Below are positions 9,770-20,322 of a stretch of DNA of 64,000 bases, piece by piece. Below the pieces are notes generated by a model. It had not been told where the DNA came from, ran no database searches, and was given only the letters and a program-made list of their open reading frames with translations. Both the position numbers and the translations under genes were made by a program. The stretch covers positions 87,391-151,390 of the forward strand of contig CADAJS010000002.1 of NCBI GenBank assembly GCA_902788315.1, in the 5' to 3' direction. Within the stretch, counting starts at the first letter, position 1. Each line of letters opens with the position of its first letter. The DNA is from an uncultured Bacteroidales bacterium. Lineage in GTDB: Bacteria; Bacteroidota; Bacteroidia; Bacteroidales; Bacteroidaceae.

Positions 9770-11837
9770 CGAATCGACACTGAAAGCCATCCACAAGCAA
9801 GCCAGCGAGGCGCTGATGGATTACCACATCGCCGAGGGCCTGCACGGCATGTCTGTCCTCATGCAGGAATGTGCCGACCAGCAGCTAGCACGCACGCTGG
9901 AGTCCATCCGCCTGGACTATGACGGCATGATGGACTTCCTCTCCGAGGGAGGCACAGACGAGGCACACACCCGCATCCAGGAAAGTCTGGTGCAGCAAGC
10001 TCTGCACGTGCTGGACAGCATCTCACGCGCCATACGCCTTCAACAAGGCGAAGACCTCTACGCACAGGCATACTCGCGCCTATTCGCCACCTACGGTCCC
10101 GACATCACACAGGCCCTGCGCCTGCAATGGAAAGCCCAGCAGGGAATGACCGAGCGCTACGAGACACAAGACCTGCTCTTCGACCTGCTCTGGACCATGC
10201 CCCAGTGGGACTCACGGCAGACCGCCGAATGGTTCGAATTCCTCTCCCGCATGGATACCCTTACCCAGCAACATCTCCTGGGCGGCATCCTGCTCTCTAC
10301 ATGGGAATACTTCGACAAGGAGAAAGCCATCCTCCTGCAACTCATGTGCGAGTCCGAGCACGACGAAGTGCGCGCACTGGCCGTCACGGCATGCGTGCTC
10401 CTCACCCTGCGCTATACCAAGAGGATAAAGCTCTACCCCACCCTGCGCCTCAATCTGAAGCAGGAAGACACGACGCGCGCCATACGCTATCTGCAGCGCG
10501 AACTAATCCTGATGAAGGAGAGTCCGAAGGTAAATAAAACCATCAACCAGGAACTGAACAGGTTGAACTTCCAAAAGATGGGACCCCAGCTCTTCCATCA
10601 GGAACTCGAGCGCATCATGCGCCGCTACGGGAACATGTTCGCCATGGGCATTGACATGGACCTGAACAAGGTCACCCTGCTCCACAGCTCACGCTTCCTG
10701 CGCAGCATCTCCCACTGGTGGGCACCCTTCGACGAGAGCCGCCCCATCGTGCAGGAGTTCTTTATCCGTAAGGATGGTGAGATTGCCAACGGAGTGCGCA
10801 CCATGTTCGAGCGAAGCACTGACTGCAGCGTCAATCGCTATGCCCTCTGCGAGGCAATGATGAACCATGTCAACCTGGACAATCTCGACCAGCAGCTCAT
10901 GCAGTTCGAACAAGCACAGCGAGAACAGGATGAGGATGAGGACGACGGCGAGTCCTTCACTGAGGAGGATAAGGAAAAGGCCCTGAGAGCATTGCGCTTC
11001 CGATTATGCCTGCGCAACATCGTGCATAACATTTACCGTTTCTTCCACCACTCTCCCCTGGCCGGGAAGGTGGAGAACGTCTTCGAGATGTCGCTCCTCT
11101 TGCCGGACAACGAGTTCCTTCGCCCGGCATTCCGCCGTAAGCATATGCTCGACCTCTGCCATCTGCTCCTGCAGTTCCAATATAACGACGACGCCTTCCG
11201 CTATCTGCAGGAAATCGTTGAGCAGCAGGGAGCCACGGCCGAGCTGCTGCGCATGATGGGCCAGTGCCGCCAGAACACTCACAACCTGGAACAGGCAGTC
11301 CAGTATTTCTCACAGGCAGACATTCTCGAGGAAAACGACCCGTGGACACTCAGCCAGATGGAGATGTGCTACGTGAAGATGAAGCGCTTCGACAAGCTTT
11401 GGGAGATACTCACACGCTTCGACGTCCTCTACCCCGACAATCCCAGCGTTACGCGCCGCATGGCCGGATGTCTGGTGATGCAGGGCAAGCACGCCGAGGC
11501 ACTGAACTATCTCTACAAACTGGAACTGACCGACCAGAACGACCCGACCACCTTGAGTCAGATAGCTGTATCCTCGGCCCACATCGGGCGCTTCGACACA
11601 GCCCGCAAATACATCCTGAAACGACAGCAGGCCAAAAAGCCTCTCACGAAGGAAGAGCGCCTCATGGCAGGATCTGTGTACTTTGCCGAAGGCGATTGGG
11701 CCCAGGCACTGTCCATGCTCGAGCAAGCAGACCTGGCCGCCTATGACAGCTATGAACCGGCCCTTGCCTCACTGGGCATATCCATCGGCGACATCCGTCT
11801 GATGCGCGACATGATTGAAAGAGGGAGAAAGGATTAG
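9762..11837 (+). CDS. Tetratricopeptide repeat protein, cytoplasmic
   Basis: 691 residues from ATG 9762, chosen because it overlaps the upstream stop (ATGATTGA), a common coupling arrangement. There is no signal peptide. The first ~430 residues are helical without clear repeats; an acidic stretch (EQDEDEDDGESFTEEDKEKA) separates them from a C-terminal block of TPR-like helices (DAFRYLQEIVEQQGATAELLRMMGQ, NLEQAVQYFSQADILEENDPWTLSQMEMCYVK, HAEALNYLYKLELTDQNDPTTLSQIA). It probably acts as a protein-binding scaffold. What it binds is unknown; pairing with the substrate-binding lipoprotein gene suggests a linked process. Confidence 0.7.
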   Translation: MIDESTLKAIHKQASEALMDYHIAEGLHGMSVLMQECADQQLARTLESIRLDYDGMMDFLSEGGTDEAHTRIQESLVQQALHVLDSISRAIRLQQGEDLYAQAYSRLFATYGPDITQALRLQWKAQQGMTERYETQDLLFDLLWTMPQWDSRQTAEWFEFLSRMDTLTQQHLLGGILLSTWEYFDKEKAILLQLMCESEHDEVRALAVTACVLLTLRYTKRIKLYPTLRLNLKQEDTTRAIRYLQRELILMKESPKVNKTINQELNRLNFQKMGPQLFHQELERIMRRYGNMFAMGIDMDLNKVTLLHSSRFLRSISHWWAPFDESRPIVQEFFIRKDGEIANGVRTMFERSTDCSVNRYALCEAMMNHVNLDNLDQQLMQFEQAQREQDEDEDDGESFTEEDKEKALRALRFRLCLRNIVHNIYRFFHHSPLAGKVENVFEMSLLLPDNEFLRPAFRRKHMLDLCHLLLQFQYNDDAFRYLQEIVEQQGATAELLRMMGQCRQNTHNLEQAVQYFSQADILEENDPWTLSQMEMCYVKMKRFDKLWEILTRFDVLYPDNPSVTRRMAGCLVMQGKHAEALNYLYKLELTDQNDPTTLSQIAVSSAHIGRFDTARKYILKRQQAKKPLTKEERLMAGSVYFAEGDWAQALSMLEQADLAAYDSYEPALASLGISIGDIRLMRDMIERGRKD

Positions 11838-11898
11838 GACAACCCACAACAGCCATGAAAGACGAGGGGGCGACCTGAGGAAATCGGGTATTATGAGG

Positions 11899-12786
11899 TC
11901 AGTACCCCAGTTCCCGCACGATTTCGCTAATCTGCTGCATTGTGGTCAGACGCGTGGGAACGAGCGGCAGACGCAGGTAGTTACCGATCATCCCCATCTC
12001 GGAGAGCATAGCCTTCACGCCTGCGGGGTTTCCGTCAACGAAGAGCAATTTGAAGAGTTCCGTAAACTTGTGGTGAATGTTGCGTGCCGAGTCATACTCG
12101 CCCCTGAGTGCCAGGCGCACCATGCGGCTCATCTCGGCCGGCAGCGCATTGCCGATCACGCTGATCACTCCTACGGCGCCCAGTGTGATGAGGGGGAAGG
12201 TGATGCCGTCGTCGCCACTGATGACATCGAAGTGTGCCGGTTTGTTCTTGATGATATCGTCCATCTGGGTAATATTCCCGCTGGCCTCCTTTACAGCCAC
12301 GACGTTCTCAAAGTCGGTCGCCAGGCGCAGTGTGGTCTCGGCCGTCATGTTGACTCCCGTGCGGCCCGGCACATTGTATAGTACCACAGAGAGCGGGCTG
12401 GCTTCGGCAATGGCTTTGTAGTGCTGATAGAGTCCCTCCTGCGACGGCTTGTTGTAATACGGGCATACACTCAGGATGCCATCGATTCCGCGCCAGTCGG
12501 CATGCTCTATCTCGTCCACCACTGCCGCCGTGCAGTTGCCACCACATCCCATGAGCAGCGGCACACGTCCGGCCACTCGCTCCACGAGATGCTCCTTCAG
12601 CTGTTGCTTCTCCTGCTTCGTCAGCGTGGGCGTCTCGGCCGTCGTACCCATAATGCAGAGGAAGTCGGCCCCTCCCCTTATCTGATATTCGACCAAGCGG
12701 TTCAGTGCATCAAAGTCAATGCTCCCATCATGCCGGAAAGGGGTTACCAGCGCTATGCCAAGTCCTCGGAAACGATTCTGTATCAT
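11899..12786 (-). CDS. dapA: 4-hydroxy-tetrahydrodipicolinate synthase
   Basis: 295 residues, the usual length. It condenses pyruvate with aspartate semialdehyde, the first committed step to diaminopimelate and lysine. The Schiff-base lysine is Lys166 in VAVKEASGN; Tyr137 lies in LYNVPGRTG, and the substrate loop GTTAET is at about 47-52. The minus strand has a TAAATTTG box at 12816-12823, about 30 bp before the ATG. The gene is divergent from ligA across an 89-bp gap. Confidence 0.97.
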   Translation of the reverse strand: MIQNRFRGLGIALVTPFRHDGSIDFDALNRLVEYQIRGGADFLCIMGTTAETPTLTKQEKQQLKEHLVERVAGRVPLLMGCGGNCTAAVVDEIEHADWRGIDGILSVCPYYNKPSQEGLYQHYKAIAEASPLSVVLYNVPGRTGVNMTAETTLRLATDFENVVAVKEASGNITQMDDIIKNKPAHFDVISGDDGITFPLITLGAVGVISVIGNALPAEMSRMVRLALRGEYDSARNIHHKFTELFKLLFVDGNPAGVKAMLSEMGMIGNYLRLPLVPTRLTTMQQISEIVRELGY

Positions 12787-12869
12787 ATCTTATGCGACGA
12801 ATCTGAAAACGCCTGCAAATTTACATCTTTTCTGCGGGATATGCAAGATGTCTCAGGAATTATCTGTAA

Positions 12870-14912
<2,043 letters not shown>

Positions 14913-14930
14913 GAGAGCCGCGAGGAGTTA

Positions 14931-15000
14931 CGCATTTTCCCACACGTGGGAAAAGCTGATGCAACAGGCCACGTCGCGTTTTCCCACGTGTGGGAAAAGC
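14931..15000. terminator. Paired palindromes between convergent ligA and DUF4625 genes
   Basis: Two near-identical palindromes, TTTTCCCACACGTGGGAAAA (14936-14955) and TTTTCCCACGTGTGGGAAAA (14979-14998), lie between two convergent genes; each can form a hairpin flanked by A and T tracts on both strands. The second ends exactly at the downstream gene's stop codon. They probably terminate transcription from both sides. Confidence 0.65.
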
Positions 15001-15476
15001 TACTCCACCACCTTGATGGCCACGGCAAAGACAGCCTGGCTGGACGCTGCATCGGTGAGGCGAACCATGAAATGATAGTCGCCGGTCTCGGCATCCGACG
15101 GAATGGGAATGTCGGTCGTGGCCACGTATTCGCGCAACCCGGCGGGAATCTTGAAATCCTGATTATACACCCATGCCTTGCTGCCCGCTTTCTTTGCAGG
15201 CTCCAGCGGACACTCGATGGCCGAACCTGAGTGGGTGTGATGATTGAAGTTATTGTGTATCTCGATATTATAGTATCCCAGCTCCACGTTATCCGTGAAG
15301 AGATACTGGAAGGGAATCGATTCGCCACGATGATACACCTGGCACTCTATCGGATTGGCCACAATACCGTCGGAGGAGATTACAGGCTTCTCCATATCCT
15401 TGCTGTCAGCATCCGAGCCGCTGCATGCACACAGGGCACACAGGAGCGGGACCAGCAGATAATAAATCCTCTTCAT
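15000..15476 (-). CDS. DUF4625 lipoprotein (second of a pair)
   Basis: 158 residues from ATG 15476, chosen for the lipoprotein signal MKRIYYLLVPLLCALCAC (Cys18); a longer reading would run into the gene before it. The mature domain is an Ig-like beta-sandwich with several His (FNHHTHSGSAIECPLE), consistent with DUF4625. In Bacteroidota this family often neighbours TonB-dependent receptors, as here, so a role in surface binding of a metal or cofactor is plausible but unproven. It lies 13 bp after its paralogue in the same operon. Confidence 0.72.
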   Translation of the reverse strand: MKRIYYLLVPLLCALCACSGSDADSKDMEKPVISSDGIVANPIECQVYHRGESIPFQYLFTDNVELGYYNIEIHNNFNHHTHSGSAIECPLEPAKKAGSKAWVYNQDFKIPAGLREYVATTDIPIPSDAETGDYHFMVRLTDAASSQAVFAVAIKVVE

Positions 15477-15489
15477 CGTCTTGGGCTTT

Positions 15490-15921
15490 TCAGTTATTTT
15501 CATGTCCGTCTTCATCCTCTTCCTGCGTGATGGACTTCTGAGTCAACGTGGCCTGACCGAGTGCATCGGTGACCGCCAGATTCAGCTGGTCACCTACGAC
15601 CACGTCGCATCCTGCGATTTGCACATGTACGTGGAAGTCATCGATGTTACGCACTCCGATATACTTCTTATCAGTCACGCTCATGGAAGCCTTCACGCGG
15701 CTGTTGCGCTTGTCCGTGATTTCAATAACGATGGATTTCGTGAGGCCCGGAGCCGTAATGTCTGCCTCGACACAGAGTTCGTCACCCTCGATATTGGCAT
15801 CGTCAATCTCAATCTTCGGTGCACCCGGAGTTTCTTCCTCGTCACTGCCGCAAGCGGCGAAAGTCAGGGATGCCACACATGTGAGAGCCAGATACAGGCT
15901 CGAAAGAATATTTCTTTTCAT
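15490..15921 (-). CDS. DUF4625 lipoprotein (first of a pair)
   Basis: 143 residues with a lipoprotein signal ending at Cys24 (ASLTFAAC-GSDEE). The mature part has the same Ig-like layout as its neighbour (PKIEIDDANIEGDELCVEADITAPGLTKSIVIEI, then KYIGVRNIDDFHVHVQIAG) and is also assigned to DUF4625. It sits 47 bp downstream of the TonB-dependent receptor gene. The two paralogues may be successive surface proteins serving the receptor. Confidence 0.7.
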   Translation of the reverse strand: MKRNILSSLYLALTCVASLTFAACGSDEEETPGAPKIEIDDANIEGDELCVEADITAPGLTKSIVIEITDKRNSRVKASMSVTDKKYIGVRNIDDFHVHVQIAGCDVVVGDQLNLAVTDALGQATLTQKSITQEEDEDGHENN

Positions 15922-15968
15922 TTTCTTAAAGTTTAATGTTTGTTACTCTTGGACATTATGTTATTCCG

Positions 15969-18053
15969 TTAAAAGTCAAGCCCCAGCATCAGCGAGAAAT
16001 TACGCCCGGGCTCGGGCACATCGATGAGCCGGTAATAGCTGGTGTGATCATAGTAGCGCCTGTTGAGCAGGTTGTCTGCATGGAAGGCGACGCTGAACGT
16101 AGTGGATCTCAGAGGAAAATGCTTTCCTGCTGAGAAGTTCAGGGTCCAATACCCGTCAGTGGGCATCTCGGGAGGGACGATTTCATCCTGCCGGCCTACC
16201 ACATGAGCGTTGAGAGCGGCATAACCTTCTCCGTGGAAAACGAAACTATACCTGACCTCTGCCTCAGACGACCACGGTGTGGAGAAAGGCAACGTATAGC
16301 CCTTCTTCTCCCCCGAACGCTGACGGGCATAGAGATAGTCGCCCTGAAGGCGTGCCTGCCAGTGAGGGAGGAAATGCCAGGTGAACTCGGCCTCCGCACC
16401 ATAACGCAGGACGCGGGCCTGCGTGTAATGGTAGTACTGCAGACCCTCGACGTAGCGCGGAGTGGGACTGAGGTAGATGTAGTTCGGGAAGTAGTTCACA
16501 AAGGGTTCGACGGTAAATTCCACTCTGCCGCAGCTATATCCGATGCTGGCATCCAGTTGGTAGGACTGCTCGGGATCCAGCTCGGCATTGCCACGCTCGT
16601 AGCGGAAGATGTGATAGTTGATACCATCCACACCCAGCTCCTTGGCAATGGGCACGCGGAAACTCTTGCCCGCATTGGCCTTCAGCATCCAGGGTCCCTG
16701 GGCATAGTTGATGCCGGCCGACCACGTGACGCTGTTGAAGCGACGGTGCATGTCGGACGAGCGCTGCACATAGACCGAGTCGGCCCCTACGGGTGTCGCA
16801 TACCAGTCACGATAACTGCGGATGTGGGTGCGTGCATGGTCGTAGCGAAGTCCCGCATTCAGCGTGAGATTCTCACGCAGGGTATAGCGGTCCATGGCAT
16901 ATATGCCTGCATCATACGACTCAAAGGCCGGCAGGATGAAGCCCCAGCCGCGACGTCGGTTGTGCTGAAACTCACCGCTGAAGCCTGCCTGCATCGCATG
17001 GCGTCCCGTCTCATAGCGCAGGACGAACCGCGCCGTCGCCGTACTCTTGTCGAAACGCCGTTCCAGCGTCCCCGAAGGATCGGGCATATAGCCGTGTCCC
17101 ACGGGCTCCGAGTGTTCCTCGCGCCGGTTGTGCTGATAGGCCAGATTAGCCTCGAGAACGACCTCGCCCAGACTCAACGACGAGTGGCTGATGGCCTTCA
17201 GATGGTTCACCCACTGATAGGGCAGGTCGATGTCGCGCCGCGATGAGTCGTAGTCTATGTCGGAGAGACGCACCTCGAGTCCGTGGGCATTGGCGAAGAA
17301 GCCACTCCTAGAATAGCTGTCGGTGATGCGAAGGTCGGTATGGAAGCGATAGCCCGCATAGCCGAGCATCAGGCTCCCGTCGCGCTCGCGTCCGGCCGTA
17401 TTGCGAAGCCGCTGGTTCTTCAGCCGGATCCAGTAGGAATAGTACTGGATGCTGTCCGTCGGGACCCGATAGTCTGAATAGTCGATGAACGTGCCGTGCA
17501 GGCGATAGAAGAAGTGTCCGTGACGTCCGCCCAACTTGGCCGACAGCCCCAGCTGCTCGTTATTCGAGCGGCCGAAAAGGCGCACAGAACCCTTCAGCGG
17601 CTCCATCGGCACCTGATTGGCATAGAGATTCAGCACGCCGCCTATAGCGTCGCTGCCATAGAGCAGCGCTGCCGGTCCCTTGAGAATCTCGGCCCGGTCG
17701 ATACTGAACTGGTCTATCTCCAGCCCATGATCATCGCCCCATTGCTGTCCTTCGTGCTTGACGCCGTCTTCGCTCACCACCATACGATTGAAGCCCAACC
17801 CGCGAATGACAGGCTTCGACTGTCCGGAACCGATGGTCATGGCCTTCACGCCGGGGATGCCTTCGAGCGTCTGCATCAGGCTGCCGGAGAAGTGCTGCTG
17901 CAGATAGTCGCGGTCAACAAGTACAGCCGACTGGGACGTACGCAGCTGAAAGTTGCGGCGGGCATTGCCGCTGACAGTAATATCGTGCAGCGTCACCGTG
18001 GTATCACTGACCGCGCACATCATCACTGCTGCAGCCATAATACTTCCTATCAT
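15969..18053 (-). CDS. TonB-dependent outer-membrane receptor
   Basis: 694 residues. A signal sequence (MIGSIMAAAVMMCAVS) is followed by a plug domain (SAVLVDRDYLQQHFSGSLMQTLEGIPGVKAMTIGSGQSKPVIRGLG, then EDGVKHEGQQWGDDHGLEID) and a 22-strand-type barrel ending in SLMLGLDF with terminal Phe. Its size and lack of an N-terminal carboxypeptidase-like extension separate it from SusC glycan transporters and place it with CirA/FepA- or ZnuD-like metal or siderophore receptors. With the two DUF4625 lipoproteins and the His/Cys-rich small membrane protein it forms a likely metal or cofactor uptake locus; the substrate is unknown. Confidence 0.9.
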   Translation of the reverse strand: MIGSIMAAAVMMCAVSDTTVTLHDITVSGNARRNFQLRTSQSAVLVDRDYLQQHFSGSLMQTLEGIPGVKAMTIGSGQSKPVIRGLGFNRMVVSEDGVKHEGQQWGDDHGLEIDQFSIDRAEILKGPAALLYGSDAIGGVLNLYANQVPMEPLKGSVRLFGRSNNEQLGLSAKLGGRHGHFFYRLHGTFIDYSDYRVPTDSIQYYSYWIRLKNQRLRNTAGRERDGSLMLGYAGYRFHTDLRITDSYSRSGFFANAHGLEVRLSDIDYDSSRRDIDLPYQWVNHLKAISHSSLSLGEVVLEANLAYQHNRREEHSEPVGHGYMPDPSGTLERRFDKSTATARFVLRYETGRHAMQAGFSGEFQHNRRRGWGFILPAFESYDAGIYAMDRYTLRENLTLNAGLRYDHARTHIRSYRDWYATPVGADSVYVQRSSDMHRRFNSVTWSAGINYAQGPWMLKANAGKSFRVPIAKELGVDGINYHIFRYERGNAELDPEQSYQLDASIGYSCGRVEFTVEPFVNYFPNYIYLSPTPRYVEGLQYYHYTQARVLRYGAEAEFTWHFLPHWQARLQGDYLYARQRSGEKKGYTLPFSTPWSSEAEVRYSFVFHGEGYAALNAHVVGRQDEIVPPEMPTDGYWTLNFSAGKHFPLRSTTFSVAFHADNLLNRRYYDHTSYYRLIDVPEPGRNFSLMLGLDF

Positions 18054-18231
18054 CTCTTATACATATTAAAGATGAAATGTGGAACTGACGCCTCCTCACC
18101 TCACGCAATGCCGCACAAGATATGCACCGCATAGCGAAAAGCCGACGAGGAAAGAACGTCATGTAATTAATCCCTAAGATTGATATACAACCCCTCTCAT
18201 AATATATAAGACAGAAGGGCTGAAAAAGGCA

Positions 18232-18582
18232 TCAGAGAACGACGTACGGCGGGGCGCGCAATGAGACTCCTCCCAGGTGAGCCAGCGATGTCCGGCATGG
18301 CCAGACGAAATGTACCATCTTGCATGGTAAGGAATACACAATCAGCACAGCAATGGCTGCGCACAACATCGGCAGAGTGAGAAACTGGCAGAGAACACAT
18401 ACGTGGCGACCAATGGAAAGCGGACTCAGATGGCCACTACAATGATGACGCACACACTCCTCGCATGTCGCTCCCTCATCCAAATCCCAGTGGTGTAGGT
18501 GGAGCGACGAGAGAAGCAGCATCGGCACATACACGGCCAGGAGCAACCAAGAGGCAAGGGTGCGTTTTCTCTTCACTTTCAC
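18232..18582 (-). CDS. Small His/Cys-rich membrane protein upstream of the TonB receptor
   Basis: About 116 residues from GTG 18582. There are two hydrophobic segments (LASWLLLAVYVPMLLLSSL; FLTLPMLCAAIAVLIVYSL) with a loop rich in His and Cys between them (LHLHHWDLDEGATCEECVRHHCSGH), suited to metal binding. The reading frame is open to a TTG at 18600, but that lies inside the promoter, so a GTG just downstream (18582 or 18576) is more likely. I recall similar proteins in Bacteroidales beside TonB receptors but cannot assign a function. A role in metal sensing or delivery is inference. Confidence 0.6.
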   Translation of the reverse strand: MKVKRKRTLASWLLLAVYVPMLLLSSLHLHHWDLDEGATCEECVRHHCSGHLSPLSIGRHVCVLCQFLTLPMLCAAIAVLIVYSLPCKMVHFVWPCRTSLAHLGGVSLRAPPYVVL

Positions 18583-18587
18583 AGGGG

Positions 18588-18618
18588 CAAAGTTAAGCAA
18601 AAAAACTTATCTGTCAAA
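18588..18618 (-). promoter_or_regulatory. Promoter of the His/Cys protein and TonB receptor locus
   Basis: On the minus strand TTG (complement of 18615-18617), a 19-bp spacer and TAACTTTG (complement of 18588-18595) form a full promoter. The expected transcription start is within a few bases of the GTG start at 18582, so the message would be almost leaderless. Confidence 0.65.
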
Positions 18619-18763
18619 ACATAGATAAGATTATTTTTCACTTAACAGATGATTCTAAGTGAAATATGTACAATACATAGTAAAAGGTCGCGCCCCACAA
18701 GGCAAGAAGTGCGGGCGGGACGCGAATCCGGATATACTGTCATAGATGGCACAGGGATAATAA

Positions 18764-18809
18764 ATGCGTACGCGTGTGCAAGGGTGTTGTCCTCGCGCAC
18801 GCGTACATT
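18764..18809 (-). terminator. Hairpin downstream of the MaoC-like gene
   Basis: GTACGCGTGTGC near 18769 and GCGCACGCGTAC near 18796 can pair over 12 bp with one mismatch; the loop is about 15 nt. On the minus strand it follows the MaoC-like stop codon by about 40 bp and precedes an AT-rich stretch. A T-run is weak, so termination is only likely. Confidence 0.5.
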
Positions 18810-18850
18810 AATATATATAGGCCATCCTCGCCTCTCAGGGCTGGGTAACG

Positions 18851-19318
18851 CTACGCATTGAAATAATAGATGAAGGTAGCCGTGCCTTCGAGCGCCTTCT
18901 TGCCCGTCTCCTGAATCTCGATGGTGAAGCGGATGCTGGTACGGATGGCACCGCGCAGGTTGGCCACCTCCTCCAGTTTCGTTACCATACGAATATGCTG
19001 TCCGCTCAACACGGGTTGGCTGAATTTCATGCGGTCCATACCATAGTTCATCATGCGGGCCAGATTATGCACCTCGATAATTTGATCCCAGAGATAGGGC
19101 AACATGCTCAGCGTCAGATAGCCGTGGGCAATGGTGCAGCCGAAAGGGCTCTCGCGCTGAGCGCGCTCCACATCCACATGAATCCACTGATGGTCGAGCG
19201 TGGCATCGGCAAACATTGCGATACGCTCCTGGCTGAGTTCCACATAGTCGCTGGCTCCCAGCACTTGTCCTACGTAGGGCAGAAAGTCCTCGTAGCAGTT
19301 AATTACAACCTTGCTCAT
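18851..19318 (-). CDS. MaoC-like (R)-enoyl hydratase family protein
   Basis: 155 residues, a single hot-dog domain. FADATLDHQWIHVD (about 36-49) supplies the catalytic Asp42 and His47 pair of the R-hydratase family, followed by the usual PFGCTIAHGYLTLSMLPYLW helix. Such enzymes hydrate trans-2-enoyl thioesters; closely similar proteins are annotated NodN/MaoC-like. A TACCTTTG box on the minus strand (19359-19366) lies about 40 bp before the ATG. The gene is monocistronic and divergent from kdsA; its pathway cannot be told from the neighbours. Confidence 0.88.
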   Translation of the reverse strand: MSKVVINCYEDFLPYVGQVLGASDYVELSQERIAMFADATLDHQWIHVDVERAQRESPFGCTIAHGYLTLSMLPYLWDQIIEVHNLARMMNYGMDRMKFSQPVLSGQHIRMVTKLEEVANLRGAIRTSIRFTIEIQETGKKALEGTATFIYYFNA

Positions 19319-19469
19319 TTTTTCTCTTAACGTCAGTTATATTCTACTTTTTCTAATGCAAAGGTAGTATTTTTAACCGATATAAGACATGCTTTCGGCA
19401 AAAAAATGTCGCTCGACGCTTACGTTACCTGCTTTTTGCAAGAGCTCCGGCTTTGCCTAAAATATTTCC

Positions 19470-19537
19470 GTTCGAGAATGCAAAGCCGAAAAACTTCGTC
19501 ATTCATTTTGCATTCTCCACGCTTATTCGTAACTTTG
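19470..19537 (+). promoter_or_regulatory. kdsA promoter with upstream palindrome (repeat family member)
   Basis: TTG (19508-19510), a 19-bp spacer and TAACTTTG (19530-19537) form the promoter. Arms GAGAATGCAAA (19474-19484) and TTTGCATTCTC (19507-19517) form a perfect 11-bp palindrome that overlaps the -33 box. The block reads CCGTTCG-arm-loop with AAAAACTT-arm-CGCTTATTCGTAACTTTG, the layout shared with the promoters at 50921, 52274 and (minus) 41470. Confidence 0.78.
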
Positions 19538-19566
19538 CAAACCAATACAACACACAACAGAGAGAA

Positions 19567-20322
19567 ATGGCAAAGCCCATCTTCATCGCAGGCCCCTGCG
19601 TGATTGAACAGTACGAGATTATGCGCTGCGTGGCCGAGGAACTGGTGAGACTCCGCGAAAAGTATGATCTCACGCTCTATTACAAGGCCTCCTTCGACAA
19701 GGCCAACCGCACGAGCATCCACTCCTACCGAGGGCCCGGCCTGGAGCGCGGATTGCAGATCTTGGGCGACATCAAGCGAGAGTTCGAGTTGCCCATCCTG
19801 ACCGACATACACGAGAGTTATCAGGCTGAAGCCGCAGGAGAGGTGGCCGACGTCCTGCAGATACCCGCCTTCCTGTGCCGGCAGACGGATCTATTGGTGG
19901 CCGCCTCCCGCACTGGATGCATCGTGAACATCAAGAAGGCACAGTTCCTGAGCGCTGCCGACATGCGCTTCCCCTACGAAAAATGTATCGAGAGCGGTGC
20001 TCGCGAGGTATGGCTCACCGAACGGGGGAATGCCTTCGGCTACAATACACTCGTAGTGGACTTCCGCAACATACCGAAGATGAAGGAAATATGTCCGCGC
20101 GTCATCATGGACTGCACCCACGCAGTGCAGCAGCCTGGAAGCGCAGGCGGCAAGACGGGCGGTGAGCGCCAGTATGTACCCGCCATGGCACGGGCTGCCA
20201 AAGCCTTCGGAGCCACAGGCTACTTCTTCGAGGTGCACCCAGACCCAGACAGCGCTCTGAGCGACGGACCGAACATGCTGCGCCTCGACGACCTCGAACA
20301 AGTAATCAACACCCTATTATGA
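19567..20322 (+). CDS. kdsA: 3-deoxy-8-phosphooctulonate synthase
   Basis: 251 residues from ATG 19567; the upstream reading frame crosses the promoter and is not used. The enzyme condenses phosphoenolpyruvate with arabinose 5-phosphate to Kdo-8-phosphate for LPS inner core. Motifs are IFIAGPCVIE at the N-terminus, YYKASFDKANRTS, LPILTDIHE, IPAFLCRQTDLL and the later DCTHAVQQPG and EVHPDPDSALSDGPNML. It overlaps the next gene, kdsD, which makes its substrate, by 4 bp (ATGA), so the two are translationally coupled. Confidence 0.96.
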   Translation: MAKPIFIAGPCVIEQYEIMRCVAEELVRLREKYDLTLYYKASFDKANRTSIHSYRGPGLERGLQILGDIKREFELPILTDIHESYQAEAAGEVADVLQIPAFLCRQTDLLVAASRTGCIVNIKKAQFLSAADMRFPYEKCIESGAREVWLTERGNAFGYNTLVVDFRNIPKMKEICPRVIMDCTHAVQQPGSAGGKTGGERQYVPAMARAAKAFGATGYFFEVHPDPDSALSDGPNMLRLDDLEQVINTLL

